Shown here: positions 44,937-55,996 of the stretch, one piece after another | Layout: each line of letters begins with the position of its first letter | How positions within the stretch are numbered: position 1 is the first letter of the stretch | Source of the DNA: Gymnopus androsaceus JB14 | Lineage: Eukaryota > Basidiomycota > Agaricomycetes > Agaricales > Omphalotaceae | DNA: 64,000 nucleotides | NCBI GenBank assembly: GCA_009733575.1 | Contig: ML769480.1 | Coordinates: forward strand, 62,001-126,000 | Direction: 5' to 3' | Position numbers and translations under genes: made by a program | The notes under the pieces: generated by a model | What the model was told of the DNA's origin: nothing | The model's database searches: none | The model's input: only the letters and a program-made list of their open reading frames with translations

Positions 44937-46687
44937 TGTTAGTAACAAGACACGGTCAATAAGAGAACTATAGTGAGCCCGAGCTGATAGTTAAAATCTA
45001 CCGAGGACCTATTCTACCCAAGAGGTTGCAGAGTAATGGTACGCGCAATGGTACCATACTTAACTTTGTGAATGCGCCTCGATCAAAGTCCTATGCGCGG
45101 TATGGTGTAGCGAGGCAAGCTTGTTGGATAACAAGTTGCTAACCGAGGCAGATAAACAAGCCCACATACCAGTTATACTAGGCTAGGTCATCGAAGGATA
45201 TACCCAAGGGATCGAAGTCTTAACGAGGCATTGCTTCCGCGATCAGCTCACCGAGGAGTCTAAACGACACTCAAGTTTATTAAACAAAGCAAGGTGGACC
45301 GAGATGGGGAAGTACCCTAACGGGTGCCCTCAAAGTTGACGCTCGCTGGAAAGCACCCAGGCATATAGCCGCGGCAGTCCAACGCAGCCACATGACCCAC
45401 TTGCTGTAGCTACTTCTAGAGCACGGAAGGACCAAGGAGTATTTCTATCCAAGCCTCAGTGTTTCACCGAGATCCATATGCTACCAGGCATCTAGACTCA
45501 AGACCACGCGGAACTAGAGATAATAACCAGTCTCCCATTGGCAAGGAAAAACATAGAAATACTTCCGAGGGCTGTTCTGCTAAAAGAACTGGCGAGCCTT
45601 GTAAAAAGGCAAATGACTTGAGTCGATTCAGACCAAAATCCCAAAAGTTGACCCAATCGAGGAAGACAAACGAACGAGGCAGGAAAACGTCGAGGCAAAA
45701 CCATAGTATACACGCATATATGGACATTATTTATCTTTTCTATTTTACTTACTCTGTTTCATCCTATCTCGCTCAGTTTCTCTCATTTTCCTATTTTCAT
45801 ATATCTCGCTCAGTATATAAGGGTAGCTATTCTATCTCGGAATGACAAGTTAGACTTGATACCTGAAACGCAGTTCTATCTTAGGACCTGTAGTGATTCG
45901 TACACACTCAGACGTGTCTGCATCGTCCTCTACAACCTTTGAAACGGGTGGCCTTCTTGTAACCTTGATAATACTGAGGCTGTTCATTCTACTTCCCGGC
46001 TATTAAGTCGAGCATTCCTGGTTTTCATCTTGAAGAGAGGTCACATCAGTCTTAGGACCACAGGTGGAGCCTAACATGCACACCTCAACGAGCCCGTTGT
46101 TGATTAGGAAAGGTCTTGGACCCAACTGTCGGCTTGGTCTAGTTTTAGGGAGGAAGCTTCTCGGAGTGTTACCTAGCTTTACCAACAGATTCTACCCCTT
46201 GCCCGCTCTTCGCTGAGTGTGTTAAAAACGCCTACTCAAGTGACTTGTGCGGCGGTCGTATAAGCTTGTTAGGTAACTCGCGGGAATCCCTGAGAGTTGG
46301 AGTATCATTGCGCGGCGACGTAAAGGCTCCCGAGATATGCAAAGTCGTTTGTTGAGTCGGCGTACTTGACCCGTGCTTTGGTGTTTCACCGCGGATACGC
46401 AAAGTTGTTTTGTTGAGTCGGCGTACTTGACCCGTGCTTTGGTGTTTGCTTTCCCCTCGATTAGTTCAGCGCGTCGTCGTACGTTAGTTGGCTTTTCAAA
46501 ACCTCCCTCCAAATATAAAACCTTGTTCATTGCGCACTATCTGTGTCAACTGTCAAGTGCTTTTCTCTTTGAATCAATTAGTAGTCGAGGGAACCTTTGA
46601 CAACCTCCTTCCTCGCATTAAATTAAACCTTTTGGATTATATCTGATTGCGGTGATTGTTGTTTGGTTGGTTTTCATACCCAGCACA
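44937..46687. repeat. LTR-like block, possible solo LTR
   Basis: About 1.75 kb with no coherent gene. It contains a TATA box (TATATAA, 45814-45820) after a pyrimidine-rich tract and, near its right end, a 61-bp direct repeat. It could start TGTTAGTAACAAG (44937) and end near CCCAGCACA (46687), but no target duplication or partner LTR was found, and the right border overlaps the last codons of the companion gene. The call is tentative. Confidence 0.3.
46339..46448. repeat. Two-copy direct repeat, 61-bp period
   Basis: Copies at 46339-46387 and 46399-46448 share GTTGAGTCGGCGTACTTGAC and CCGTGCTTTGGTGTTT with one extra T in the second copy. The near identity points to a recent local duplication. 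Confidence 0.8.
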
Positions 46688-48057
46688 TATCTAACTCATC
46701 ATTGGGATAGAAGACCTTGTCCCATACACAAAAAATCTTCAATACACTTGGCTTCCATTTCTGTAGGCCTTCAGAGAGGTACTGGAGATAGAAATCGAAA
46801 TCAAGCCACCATTCGATGCCTGTAGTTGAACCCACAGGGAGGAACATGTCGTCTTGAGAGTGTACCCATCAAAGCTGTGCGTCTTTGTCAATTGTTGCAT
46901 GAATGTTACTGAGATTTGACTTACCCAGATAGCGGAGCTGGCAATCATCCCCGGAGTTGTCTTCTTGAGGCACCACAGATTTGTTACCGACTGCGCTTTT
47001 GGAGGTGCTGTCTTGTTCTTCAATGCCCAAGCAGATGCGGGACCCTTTGTTATAGCAGCATGTACCTAGTGCGAACAGAATAAAACCAAACAATTTCATT
47101 TTTTCACCAATAGACGAGCTTACCACAAGTAACATTGGAATCAGCATGAACTTTTCAAGATCAAATTTACCATCGTAATCTTTGTGAAGCAGCGGGACAT
47201 TGCTGGCATCATAATGCGACTGTTCAGAATGTTCAGCATCCTCCTTCCATCCCACCCTGTCATGCAGTGCGAGTCTCCCATTAGATGTTGAAAATTCACT
47301 GCTTGAGCAATCAAACAGGTTGGGATGGCCTTGAAGACGGTTTGCTATGGTTGAGTGTTCAATGTTCATGCCAGCTTTGAACTTCTCAGGATTTTTCAGC
47401 TCCAGTATACAAACAAACAAGTAAAAGATGTACTGTGTCCGCTACCCAACCTTCAAAATCCTCTTTCTCCCAGTACTGCTCAGGAATTATATCCATTATA
47501 TCCCTTAGCATGCCCTGTATCTTGTTCTTGGGCTGATCGCTTTGGTCATTACTGAACCGGTCAACTTCATTGAATGATTCATCAAGCTCAGTGCTGAAAA
47601 TCTTGTCCTCCAGATTCTCGTGAAGCCATAGCATTTTTGTAACTGAAAATTTCTTGCCACACCTCTCAATGAAGGTAATTTCGCGTTCGTCAACTTCACT
47701 GTCGCTATCATCATCCTTTCTGTGATGTTGGCTTTGGTTGGACATGTTGGCCAGAATGTTGCGCGACTCCTCCTGCCGTTGCTCAACGTCCCGGTTATGT
47801 TGCGCCTGAAGCTGCCGTGCTGCCTGGTACAATGTTGAACTCAAGGTAAAGCAAAAATGAGCTCCACGCACCTCGTATAACTCCTCTTGGCTCATGTCTG
47901 GCCGTATACTAATTTCTTGCTCCCCCATTCCATTTTGATTACCTTCTTCTTGTCCGGACCTGTTTAAATTCTCTCTATCTCCTTCATCCCTTCGGCACCG
48001 TTTCCGTGGATTGGCAGAAGTGGATACCCGAGTTTGTTTTACTTTCCGTTTTGTCAT
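46674..48057 (-). CDS. Plavaka companion gene, DUF6698-like
   Basis: The minus-strand gene starts at 48057 (MTKRKVKQTRVSTSANPRKR), with a basic, hydrophilic N-terminus. Helical blocks follow (FIERCGKKFSVTKMLWLHEN, NKIQGMLRDIMDIIPEQY, LKNPEKFKAGMN, NVPLLHKDYDGKFDLEKFML). The final exon reads DDMFLPVGSTTGIEWWLDF, then YLQYLSEGLQKWKPSVLKIF and CVWDKVFYPN before TGA at 46674. This order (TPGMIASSAI, a TTGI block, then FDFYLQYL and a VFYP end) resembles a mushroom-wide family I know as DUF6698; the name is from memory and its function is unknown. The last intron needs an acceptor at TCTCAAG, since the nearer CACAG acceptor leads to a stop. Its start lies 157 bp from the divergent transposase start. 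Confidence 0.6.
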
Positions 48058-48213
48058 GGTTTAGAGAGGTATGTCACGTACTTAGTCTTGCCTGTACGCA
48101 TGGAATAAACTTGGAGTCCGAAAAAAAGAGGTTTGTCATGGTGTTGTGATCATTGAGCGCTTGCTTTGTTCTCCTTGACGTCATCTTCGCTTACTTCCAA
48201 CGTTCATCTTGAT

Positions 48214-51200
48214 ATGGCCCGTTTGAAACCCTCATCCAATACTGAGTGCCCGCATTGTCATGGCATATTTCCCTGTGCTCTCTGGAAGCATGAGCCTGCT
48301 TGTAAGTGCAAAAAAGAGAAGTATCAACAAATGGCCGCTTGTCGCCAAAAGCATTGGGATTGCAGTAGCAATGCACTCCCAATTTATGAGCCACAAGTAG
48401 CACCTTTTGAGACAATTATGGATATAGGTGAGTTCAAATCCTTATCCACTATGATCACATTTGGACTCACCAAATTGGAAGATGACGATGTGGCAGCTAT
48501 ACCAACAATCACCAACCAGACTCCTGGAACAGCTGTGCCATCGCCGTCACCCCCTCCTCATCATGCTCAACCTCAGGATCAGCAAAATATCCGGCTCTAT
48601 ATTGAGATCCAGTATCATCCTCACAGTGGTCTTGCAAATATGGTAATCCCTCTCGATACAGACTCTAATAGTATCGGTGATAAACCTCGATCCCCACAAT
48701 TACCCCGTTCATGTCACTGAAAGCCCTGGGCACCATTCCCTTCTTGTGCTGACTTTGAATGGGCCGAGACCATGTATATGGCCCCAGAAGCTGCCCGAAA
48801 TTGTCAGTTAGAAGGAATGCACTCTGGCCGATGGTGTAAAGAATCCAATCTTGTTATCAAGACTTCCAAGGATCTCAATTACTACCTTGAAAAAGTGCGC
48901 CATTATGTAGTGGAAGTAAGTCCATAGGTCTCATTAACTACCCAATTGTAATGCTGAATAATTCAAGTTCAAAAAAGCTGCGTTTGACAAAAAATTTGAA
49001 AACCGAAACTGGCACTTTGAGTTCTACTATTGTGACCCTTGGGAATGGCTGAAGGAGCTCATTACTGATCCAAATTTGGCTGATGATATGATTTGGTATC
49101 CGTATCGCAAATTCCTTGTCATTGACGGTAAGCAACAGCGTCTGCGAGATGAATTTAGTAGTGCCAATAACAGATGGAATGTTCAGGTATGTGCGCTTTC
49201 TTCAGCATCTCTTTTATATTGACATTGTAGTAGGATAAGCTTCCGAATCCTCAGTCGGGACTGCCACACTGTTCACTTCCAACAATGCTTTGGCTCGACA
49301 AAGGCAGAGTATCCTCACATACAAACATGCATCCAATGATACTCCGACCTCTTTTTCTCCCCTCACAAATCCGAAATGCTTCCGGAAATGGCGGTGGTGT
49401 TCTCATTGGTTATATGGTTCAGGTTGGTTTAGATTCAAATGTAAATGTATGATAACCAACTTACACAATTCAGGTCAAAGATTACAAGGATCCTGATATG
49501 CATACTCCAGATGAAGCAATACAATTTGCAAAGTTCAAGCAAGATGTATATCATCATGTTTTAGGTATCACTTTCAGTGGTCATTTTCGAGCACTGTCTT
49601 TCAATGGGGAATGCATAACCTGTGGTCATCACGTTCCTCGAGTACTATTTCCTCATATTCCAATTCTGTCTCTTGATGGGGAAGAGGCTTGTGTCTGTAC
49701 ATGCACAAAGGCAGCATTAGCTGACTTCCCGTGCTCTAACTGTCTCTGCCCCCAAGACCGCTTACATGACACCTCTTCAACTTGTACATTCCGTATGTGG
49801 ACAACTCAGAATATGAAAGAGGTCTATGAGCGGTCCCTTGCATGTCATTACAAGAAGGATGCAAACAAAATATTACAGAACCATGGCCTTCATCAAACAG
49901 TGGTACGCAGGAGCAAATTTTTTGCCATTATTTCATTGTTCAGGGATCACTAGAATTTTTTCTGGTCTCTGTTTGCCTCCGATCCATATGCAGGAGCAGC
50001 CTATTGCACACTCCACGCTGATGACAGTGGAAAATTTGGCAAACATTTATGGCCTCTGACTCAAGATGTGGTTCGTCAGGCCGGGTTCAAAGGCAATATC
50101 TCCAAGAAGTATGGTTTTTTCACTACTGTTATGCAGTATGACTCAATTTGTTTGTATAGTATGGCGAAAATATCTCGATGGCCGGGGTTGAAGCATTTCG
50201 AGAATGTGACAAGTAAAGATATTAACAATGGTCAAAGCTGGCTTGATATTGAGAAGGTATATTTTTGGATTTTTGCTTAGATTACATATATTAATCTCAT
50301 CGTTGTAATTGTTTACAGGGAATACTACCATGCATTGTTCAGTTTCTGCCCAAAAACTTGCCTTTGGTCCATGCTATTCGTGCCCATCTCCGATATCGAA
50401 TGATCATGGGGCTTCATTGCGTGTCAGAAGAACAGATTAAACGGAAGGAAGAATATCAGGCTGATTATGGTCAGTGGTGCACAGTAAGCTCACTTGGCTG
50501 ACATATAAGGTACAGTATAGCTTATACTTGTCACAGAAAATCTCCGAGAAATACAACAAGTCATTTGACTTTCCAAAACAACATGCCACTGTCCACTCGA
50601 GTGCTGATCTTCGCAACAAGGGCGCTGCTCCTCACTTTGCAACCCGACTCGGTGAAGGATTTCATCAAGAATTGTGGGAACTATATGCAATGGGGAACAA
50701 GAAGAATGTGGATGCTCAGGTATTGATTATGTTCCCTCTCCAAGTTGCTCTTGTTGAACTTTTTTTTACAGATGACACGTGATGATGCAACAAAGGAGGC
50801 TATGGCATGCATTCGAATGTCAATCGACCTTGAAAATGAATGGTTAAAGGAAGGAACGGAGCACTTGCAGGAACATCCATCCGATTCCACAAGTACTGAG
50901 AGTGGGAACCAAAAACAAGGTACAGAGCAGCACTGGAAACTCGGAGTGCCAGAAAAAATAGCGAACTTGTTCACAATTGTGCGCCATTGCTCGTGGATTG
51001 ACCAGAAGACACGGGATAATTTCAATATCGACTTACAAAAATTTCTTTGCCAAACTCTGCCTAATGAGCAGATTGCAGACCAATACAGGCTTCAGGTATT
51101 ACCGTGTTCACCTGTTTAAGCTTCTCACTGAATTTCCCTGTAGCTCCACCTGTTTCAGTGCTTGTATGTTCATTATACGTCAATGGAGGACTGGTCTGAC

Positions 51201-51575
51201 AAGGTTGACATCTTGCACTGTAACCTGGATTTCCAACAAAACCACGAGCAAAGATTTGATTGTGTGATAGTTAACATGCAGAACAATCCACTCACATGTG
51301 CTCGTCTGCTTCGACTCTTTACCGTTGAGCTTCCTTCTGGTGCTAGAAAAGATATTGCATTGGTTCATGTGTTCAAGAGCTTGAGCTGGTCACCTAAAAC
51401 TAAGTGGGAGAACTGCAGAATTGTCAAGGAAAAGCCGAAGACTGAATTCATTCTTGTTGAATTTTTTATTCGCGGTGTTCACCTGGTGAATGCGTTTGGG
51501 TGCCCAAAGGAAGTAATAACATTCTACATTGATGACACTGTAGATAATGATTGGTTTCTTAGAGCTGGCAATTGA
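48214..51575 (+). CDS. Plavaka-family transposase
   Basis: The start at 48214 gives MARLKPSSNTECPHCHGIFP and a C-x2-C..H..C zinc-finger-like motif, as at the N-terminus of Plavaka transposases. Later exons carry family blocks: KPWAPFPSCADFEWAETMY, CDPWEWLKELITDPNLADDM, LPTMLWLDKGRVSSH, NGGGVLIGYMVQ, FWSLFASDPYAGAAYCTLHA, ISRWPGLKHFENV, PLVHAIRAHLRYR, DFPKQHATVHSSADLRNKGA and TRLGEGFHQELWELY. The gene ends WFLRAGN and TGA at 51575. About ten introns split it. An in-frame TGA lies at 48718-48720, between IPLDTDSN and KPWAPF; unless removed by a splice I could not find, it would stop translation. Plavaka enzymes are thought to be cut-and-paste DDE transposases related to CACTA. Catalytic acids were not assigned here. 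Confidence 0.72.
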
Positions 51576-51769
51576 TTTCTGTTGATTTTACACTTTTATA
51601 AATGTTTTAACTAGTCCAATTATTTGCACTCAGAACTCTGGCTTATCCGACCTTATAACCCTTATATAACCAAGTTATGGTCCCTTTCAATAGGCGAATA
51701 ACAATGCTATAACTCTGTTATAAGGCTATAACCTTTCAGAAGGCCTTATAACTGAAATTGGATTTTTCC

Positions 51770-53400
51770 AACACAAAAATCTCAAACTCTACATGATCAA
51801 TGATGGAGGCGTCAGATTTTGGACGGATGTAATACAAGATACAATGATGTTGTTCAATATTAGGCAAGAGCTTGGGGTTGGGTAGTTTCTCACAGCTCAG
51901 GATTCCCATATTGTTTGGCCAGTTTTGGGTCGGTCTAGAAATGCATCAGTTTAAAAAACTTGTCTTGAGGGCAATAACCTACTAACAAGGGCATGTGGAG
52001 ATCCTGCTGTCTTTGGGACATATCACACACCCAGCTGTATAGAGGTGAAAATATTTCGGATCGGGCCTCATGTTCGAATTGTGACACTTGGTGTTTCTTC
52101 TTGATTAACTGCGGAGTAAGATATACCTATTTGGCATACATTGCATCATCGAGAGGAGTTTTGATAGTAAAGTCATGAAATGGAGAGGCAGTAGAGGGAG
52201 CTACACATGGAGAAGTATTTGGCATTGGTTGGGCTGAACTTGAGTGACCAGAAGCAGAGGCATCTGACATCAGTTCAAAAGAAGAATGTGGTGGGAGACC
52301 AACCACTAAGCCATCAAGGTCAGGCTTTGCTTTGAGATTGTGGAACTCACAGAGGCTGGAGCACTAAGGAGATAGAAAGTGAGTACTTGGAAAAGCATGA
52401 ACAATGCTTTAGTACAGACATTTCATGGCCAGTGGGTCCAGTCTTGGGGAGCCTCCATTTGAGTTACTTTGGCAGCCACAAAATCAGGCAGTTCACCTTT
52501 TTGCCATGCTAATAGGGATGTTTCGCTGTGGCAAATTTTGCTGCTCCAAAATTTGCTGTAATATATAGCAAATTTAGCCGCACTCCATAGAGTTTGCACT
52601 ACGTCATGCCATAAAAATTTGCCATAAAACTTGGCAAATTTTGCCTCTCCCACTGGCAAATTTTGCTGCAGCGAAACATCCCTAATATGCCATTAGCAGA
52701 TAGCATGGCGGAGGTAAAATCCTAGTCATTTTAATAGCAATGGGAATGAAATGAGTAAGGTGCTCGTGTTCCACATAGGCACGCAAAGTGGGGTCTAGGC
52801 AGGTTTTGGAAGCATTTTCACAGTCAAGGAAGGATGAATGTTGCTCTGAACAATGGTGAAAAACAAATAACAAAATAATGTCAAAAAATGCACACCTTTC
52901 GAGACAAACATTACAGTGCCGAATTGGAGAACTGTCTCAAATGTAGTAGCAAAATGACACAATCGGTAGGTCAATTTCATGTTGAACAGTGTGAAGTTGG
53001 TGTCGTCCTGTGGAACCAGAACCGCGGTGGCAAAGTGTTGTTCAACTGGCAGTGGCATGTGGGGGTCATTGAGCTAGGTAAGAAACTGTAGAATGGACAT
53101 GTTCAAGTCGGGAGGCTCGTATTTTTGCCACATAAACAAGCAACCAGCCTCAGGATTGACAACGTCACCATAGCTGGAGTCAAAGAAGCAATAAAGCATG
53201 AGAGTGTAGGAAGGACTGTTGGATTGGGAGCTGCTACTCTCACAAGGGCTAGCTGGGTGACCTTGCCTTGAACAAAATGAAAGTCGATTTTATTAAGGCT
53301 GGGTAAAAATGAGCAAATTTTTGGCGTGAACATTTCTGTCACAATTGTCACATCCGGTCCGCCTCCCTATTGACCATATATAGCTATTTTAACATTCTTG
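51770..53400 (-). pseudogene. Decayed hypothetical gene right of the transposon
   Basis: The minus strand shows coding-like pieces in changing frames: PLVRVAAPNPT-like sequence near 53,220, QLNDPHMPLPVEQHFATAVL with VPQDDTNFTLFNMKLTYRLC (53,058 down), SFLDCENASKTCLDPTLRAY with VEHEHLTHFIPIAIKMTRIL, then after the small MITE AWQKGELPDFVAAKVTQMEA and WTHWP with TGA near 52,423. Later pieces (SEIFSPLYSWVCDMSQ, HCILYYIRPKSDASIIDHVE) run up to the Plavaka right end. No domain is recognised. The pieces may be the 5' portion of the gene whose 3' portion is the kinase-like remnant at 41.8-42.9 kb. Confidence 0.4.
52515..52683. mobile_element. 169-bp MITE inserted in the hypothetical gene
   Basis: Inverted ends GGGATGTTTCGCTG are perfect over 14 bp, with looser pairing further in. 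The target duplication is TAATA (52510-52514 and 52684-52688). The interior is packed with self-complementary GCAAATTTTGC-type words. Removing it rejoins a minus-strand reading frame (NGILAWQKGELPDF), so it landed inside coding or formerly coding sequence. Confidence 0.8.
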
Positions 53401-53728
53401 CAGTTCTACGTGGAATCTCAACCATTCTCTGAATGGATGAAAACATTATTCTAGATTGACAATCCTTCCAAGCAAGGGGCATTCGGCATCCAAATGGCAG
53501 ACCGTCACCTACCTTGCCTAGTTAGGAAAGGTACCATGCGAGGCTCTGATTAGCACGCGCATAGCTTTTCGTCCACACTTCTGCAAATCTTAACATATAC
53601 CCGTACGAACATTTGCTACTGCACTCATATATGTCGTAAAGTCTACCATACAACTACTTTTACTTTAGCAATAGCTCTCGCCCTTTACGACGCGAAAAGC
53701 TTGGTGCAATTGTCATTAAGCGCCTAGA
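53401..53728. other. Intergenic stretch, nothing recognised
   Basis: AT-rich sequence between remnants. No coherent frame or repeat was seen. Confidence 0.3.
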
Positions 53729-54082
53729 TTGGCATTGGCATTTTTTGATGACGACATAACAAGTCACGTTAAGAGGACTTTGTCTGCCGTTCTGGTGCCG
53801 AATGCCCCTTGCTTCCAAGCCCTCTTTCCGAATGATCGGAATGCTTTTAACACCATCTGCCCTGCTTCTCTCAACATCCTTACCAAAAAAAATACGCTCT
53901 TTACCTCTCCATCTTGTTTAATCTGCTTTTATCAAAATCTAAGCTCTGAGAAAGAACGAGAACTTGCGATATATTTTGGTACTGCTGCATGGGAAGCTTT
54001 GAGGCCATTGAGTCTAAATTTTGACCCACAAATGGAGGAGCGACACTCACTGTACTTAGCGCTACAGCTGTTGCAATGTTAA
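53729..54082 (+). CDS. Hypothetical protein fragment
   Basis: A 117-codon frame reads DDDITSHVKRTLSAVLVPNA, then CFQALFPNDRNAFNTICP, and later EKERELAIYFGTAAWEALRP and EERHSLYLALQLLQC. The sequence has the rhythm of real protein (alternating charged and hydrophobic residues, helix-like end), but no family is recognised. It stops 19 bp before the left inverted repeat of the next element and may be a truncated exon. Confidence 0.35.
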   Translation: MALAFFDDDITSHVKRTLSAVLVPNAPCFQALFPNDRNAFNTICPASLNILTKKNTLFTSPSCLICFYQNLSSEKERELAIYFGTAAWEALRPLSLNFDPQMEERHSLYLALQLLQC

Positions 54083-54469
54083 GATAGCCATATAATTTGA
54101 AGGTGGGCATATATGCTAACGGGCGCCTAACTTACTAATCGGCACTGCCACCTTCAGACTTGTCCAATCAAGTCTGGAGACGTGGAGATGGATTTTGTTG
54201 TGTTGAAATCATTCTGGCATAGACGGTTCACTGTACTATACCAATAGCAACATACTAATTGCTTTTTTGAAAGTTTGAGAGTGAAAACAAACATCAGCAA
54301 AAATGGTCTGGGCCTGGGATAGCCTATAGGTTAGACTAATATGACCTGGGCAACCTGGGCAACCTGGGTGACTTAGGCCACCTAGGAATATGCCCAAATC
54401 CTAATATCACTTGAGAGTGACTTAGGCTACCTAGGAATATGCCCAAATCCTGATATCACCAGGGGGAGC

Positions 54470-54625
54470 CTCCTTGCAGCCTGAACACAACCTGAGCACA
54501 ACCTAAGTGCAACCTGAACACAACCTGAGTACAACCTGAGGGAACCTGGGGCAGCCTGGAGAAGCCTGAGGAAGCCTGAGGAAGCCTGAGGAAGCCTGGG
54601 ACAGCCTGGGAAAGCCTGGGACAGC
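54470..54625. repeat. Left subterminal array of 10-11 bp repeats
   Basis: Runs of ACCTGAGCACA-type and GCCTGAGGAA-type units, repeated about a dozen times with small changes and followed by GCCTGGGACA units. The reverse complement of the same units forms the array at 55130-55260. Confidence 0.85.
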
Positions 54626-55129
54626 CTGAGATTTATCTAGAACTAGGATTACAAGCTAAATAGCTTCAATAAACTAGTACATTGAATTATAATGTGTATT
54701 AATATCATTAAAAGAACAGTAGACACCCCAATTATTGGAATTTATCAACATATAATTGCGTAAAATAAGCGCCCAAATAAGCGCCAAACCGCGTGGGCGC
54801 CTGTAGACTGCGTACAATTAAAACTCTGTTGATGGGGTCAAATCAGATTCATCATGAAGTAACAGTTAACTTGATAAATATGTTAGTCTACTTGAACTTG
54901 AGTTAAAAATACTTAAGTGAGGTGTTCCGAGTCATAAGTTAAGGCCAGTAAAACATTAATGAGTCTCAAAACATAAGTTCACTTTGAAATAAGTCAAAAA
55001 TCCATGAGTTTAATAAGATCATAAGGTTTAAGTGATATAAATGTGGAAATTGAGCAAAAAGATACAGCTGAATAATAAAGTATGAGAATTATTTTTTGGG
55101 TTGTATAACTCAGCAGAAGTATCCCTAGG

Positions 55130-55260
55130 TTACCTCAAGTTGCCTCAGGCTTCCCAGGCTTCCCAGGCTTCCTCAGGTTTCCTCAGGCTTCCTCAGGCTT
55201 CCTCAGGCTTCCTCAGGTTTCCTCAGGCTCCCTCAAGTTTCCTCAGGATTCCTTCAAGAA
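55130..55260. repeat. Right subterminal array of 10-11 bp repeats
   Basis: TTCCTCAGGC and TTCCCAGGC units repeated about a dozen times, the mirror image of the left array. A second, outer array of GTCCTGGGT and GACCTAGG units (55,285-55,345) mirrors ACCTGGGCA units at 54,340-54,380. Confidence 0.85.
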
Positions 55261-55440
55261 GCCCAGGAATAAGGGGGTGGACTTATGAAAGCCTGGGAGA
55301 CCTAGGTGTCCTGGGTGTCCTGGGTGTCCTAGGAGACCTAGGTAGTCCTTAGGTATCCTCAGGTCATCCAAGGCCCAGACCATTTTTGCTGATGAAGTAT
55401 GAATAAATGATAAAGAAGTGAATATGTGCCCGAAAACTAA

Positions 55441-55743
55441 TTATTCTACTTCAATCTTGTTTCGATCCTGTGCTTCTTCAACAATCTGAATCCCAACACT
55501 CTCCACAATGTTCTCCTCAAGCGACTGAGGCCATTCCCGCCCTAATTCCTGCAACTTTTCCATATACAGCTTGAAAGCAGTATCCAATGCACTTCGCTTG
55601 TCTGCAATGCGAGTAAGATCCTTCACTTTGGGAAGAGGAACTTTTCGGAAACGCAAAGCCTGTAATTGGAGATCAAGGTTATGTCCGGTCCACTTCCCGC
55701 TGCCCTTTGGGTCGAACTTGGCATCAGGATCATCAAGCAACAA
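55441..55743 (-). CDS. Hypothetical protein fragment in the 54.1-56.2 kb element
   Basis: A 100-codon frame: DDPDAKFDPKGSGKWTGHNL, LDLQLQALRFRKVPLPKVKD, then LTRIADKRSALDTAFKLY and an acidic end. It looks like real protein (basic and amphipathic) but has no recognised domain. It could be a remnant of a transposon-encoded DNA-binding protein or of a captured host gene. Confidence 0.35.
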   Translation of the reverse strand: MLLDDPDAKFDPKGSGKWTGHNLDLQLQALRFRKVPLPKVKDLTRIADKRSALDTAFKLYMEKLQELGREWPQSLEENIVESVGIQIVEEAQDRNKIEVE

Positions 55744-55996
55744 TGATATGTCACAGCGCGTTCAATAAAGGATCTACCTTTGCTAGCTGCAAGTTTTCAG
55801 AGTCCGATGCTGAGTGGATTTGGTGTACGATGCAAAAGAAATGGAGTTTTACGACTATTATTTACTTCCGCCCACATTCTCGTAACGACTTTAACGAGCA
55901 TCTAGGTTTAACGCCCACTACAATAATTCTTATTTATTATACTCTTTTCGGCTACTTTTGGGCATTTTTGATACAAAAATGGATATATTTGGGTCA

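Larger units (their letters stand above)
42929..51769 (+). mobile_element. Plavaka-type DNA transposon, about 8.8 kb, with nested insertions
   Basis: The two ends carry an inverted match: AAAAATCCAATCTGAATTGT at 42931 and, reversed from 51767, AAAAATCCAATTTCAGTTAT. Both ends then carry clusters of short subterminal repeats of the CCTTATAA/TTATAAGG type (42,990-43,110 and 51,640-51,750). Inside are a Plavaka transposase gene (plus) and a divergent companion gene (minus). Plavaka is a fungal family related to CACTA elements, which typically have short inverted ends and subterminal repeats. Exact ends and target duplication could not be fixed. A small inverted-repeat element (43877-44357) and probably an LTR-like block (44.9-46.7 kb) have inserted into it. 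Confidence 0.7.
54292..55394. mobile_element. Nested element with 24-bp perfect inverted ends
   Basis: The left end, CATCAGCAAAAATGGTCTGG then GCCT (54292-54315), is matched exactly in reverse by 55371-55394. Inside each end lies an array of short repeats in mirror orientation (54,330-54,640 and 55,120-55,370), around an AT-rich core without coding capacity. A core cluster of GCGCC words (54,765-54,810) is also present. No clear target duplication: flanks are AAACAAA and AAGTATG. The architecture, with long inverted subterminal arrays, fits a non-autonomous DNA transposon whose transposase binds the arrays. Confidence 0.78.

Noticed and set aside
45459..45845. 128-codon plus-strand frame
   Set aside because: It lies in the LTR-like block, has strongly biased composition, competes with frames on the other strand and has no motif.
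54470..55260. Repeat arrays as a CRISPR array
   Set aside because: The units are 10-11 bp without spacers and sit in mirror orientation inside a eukaryotic transposon.
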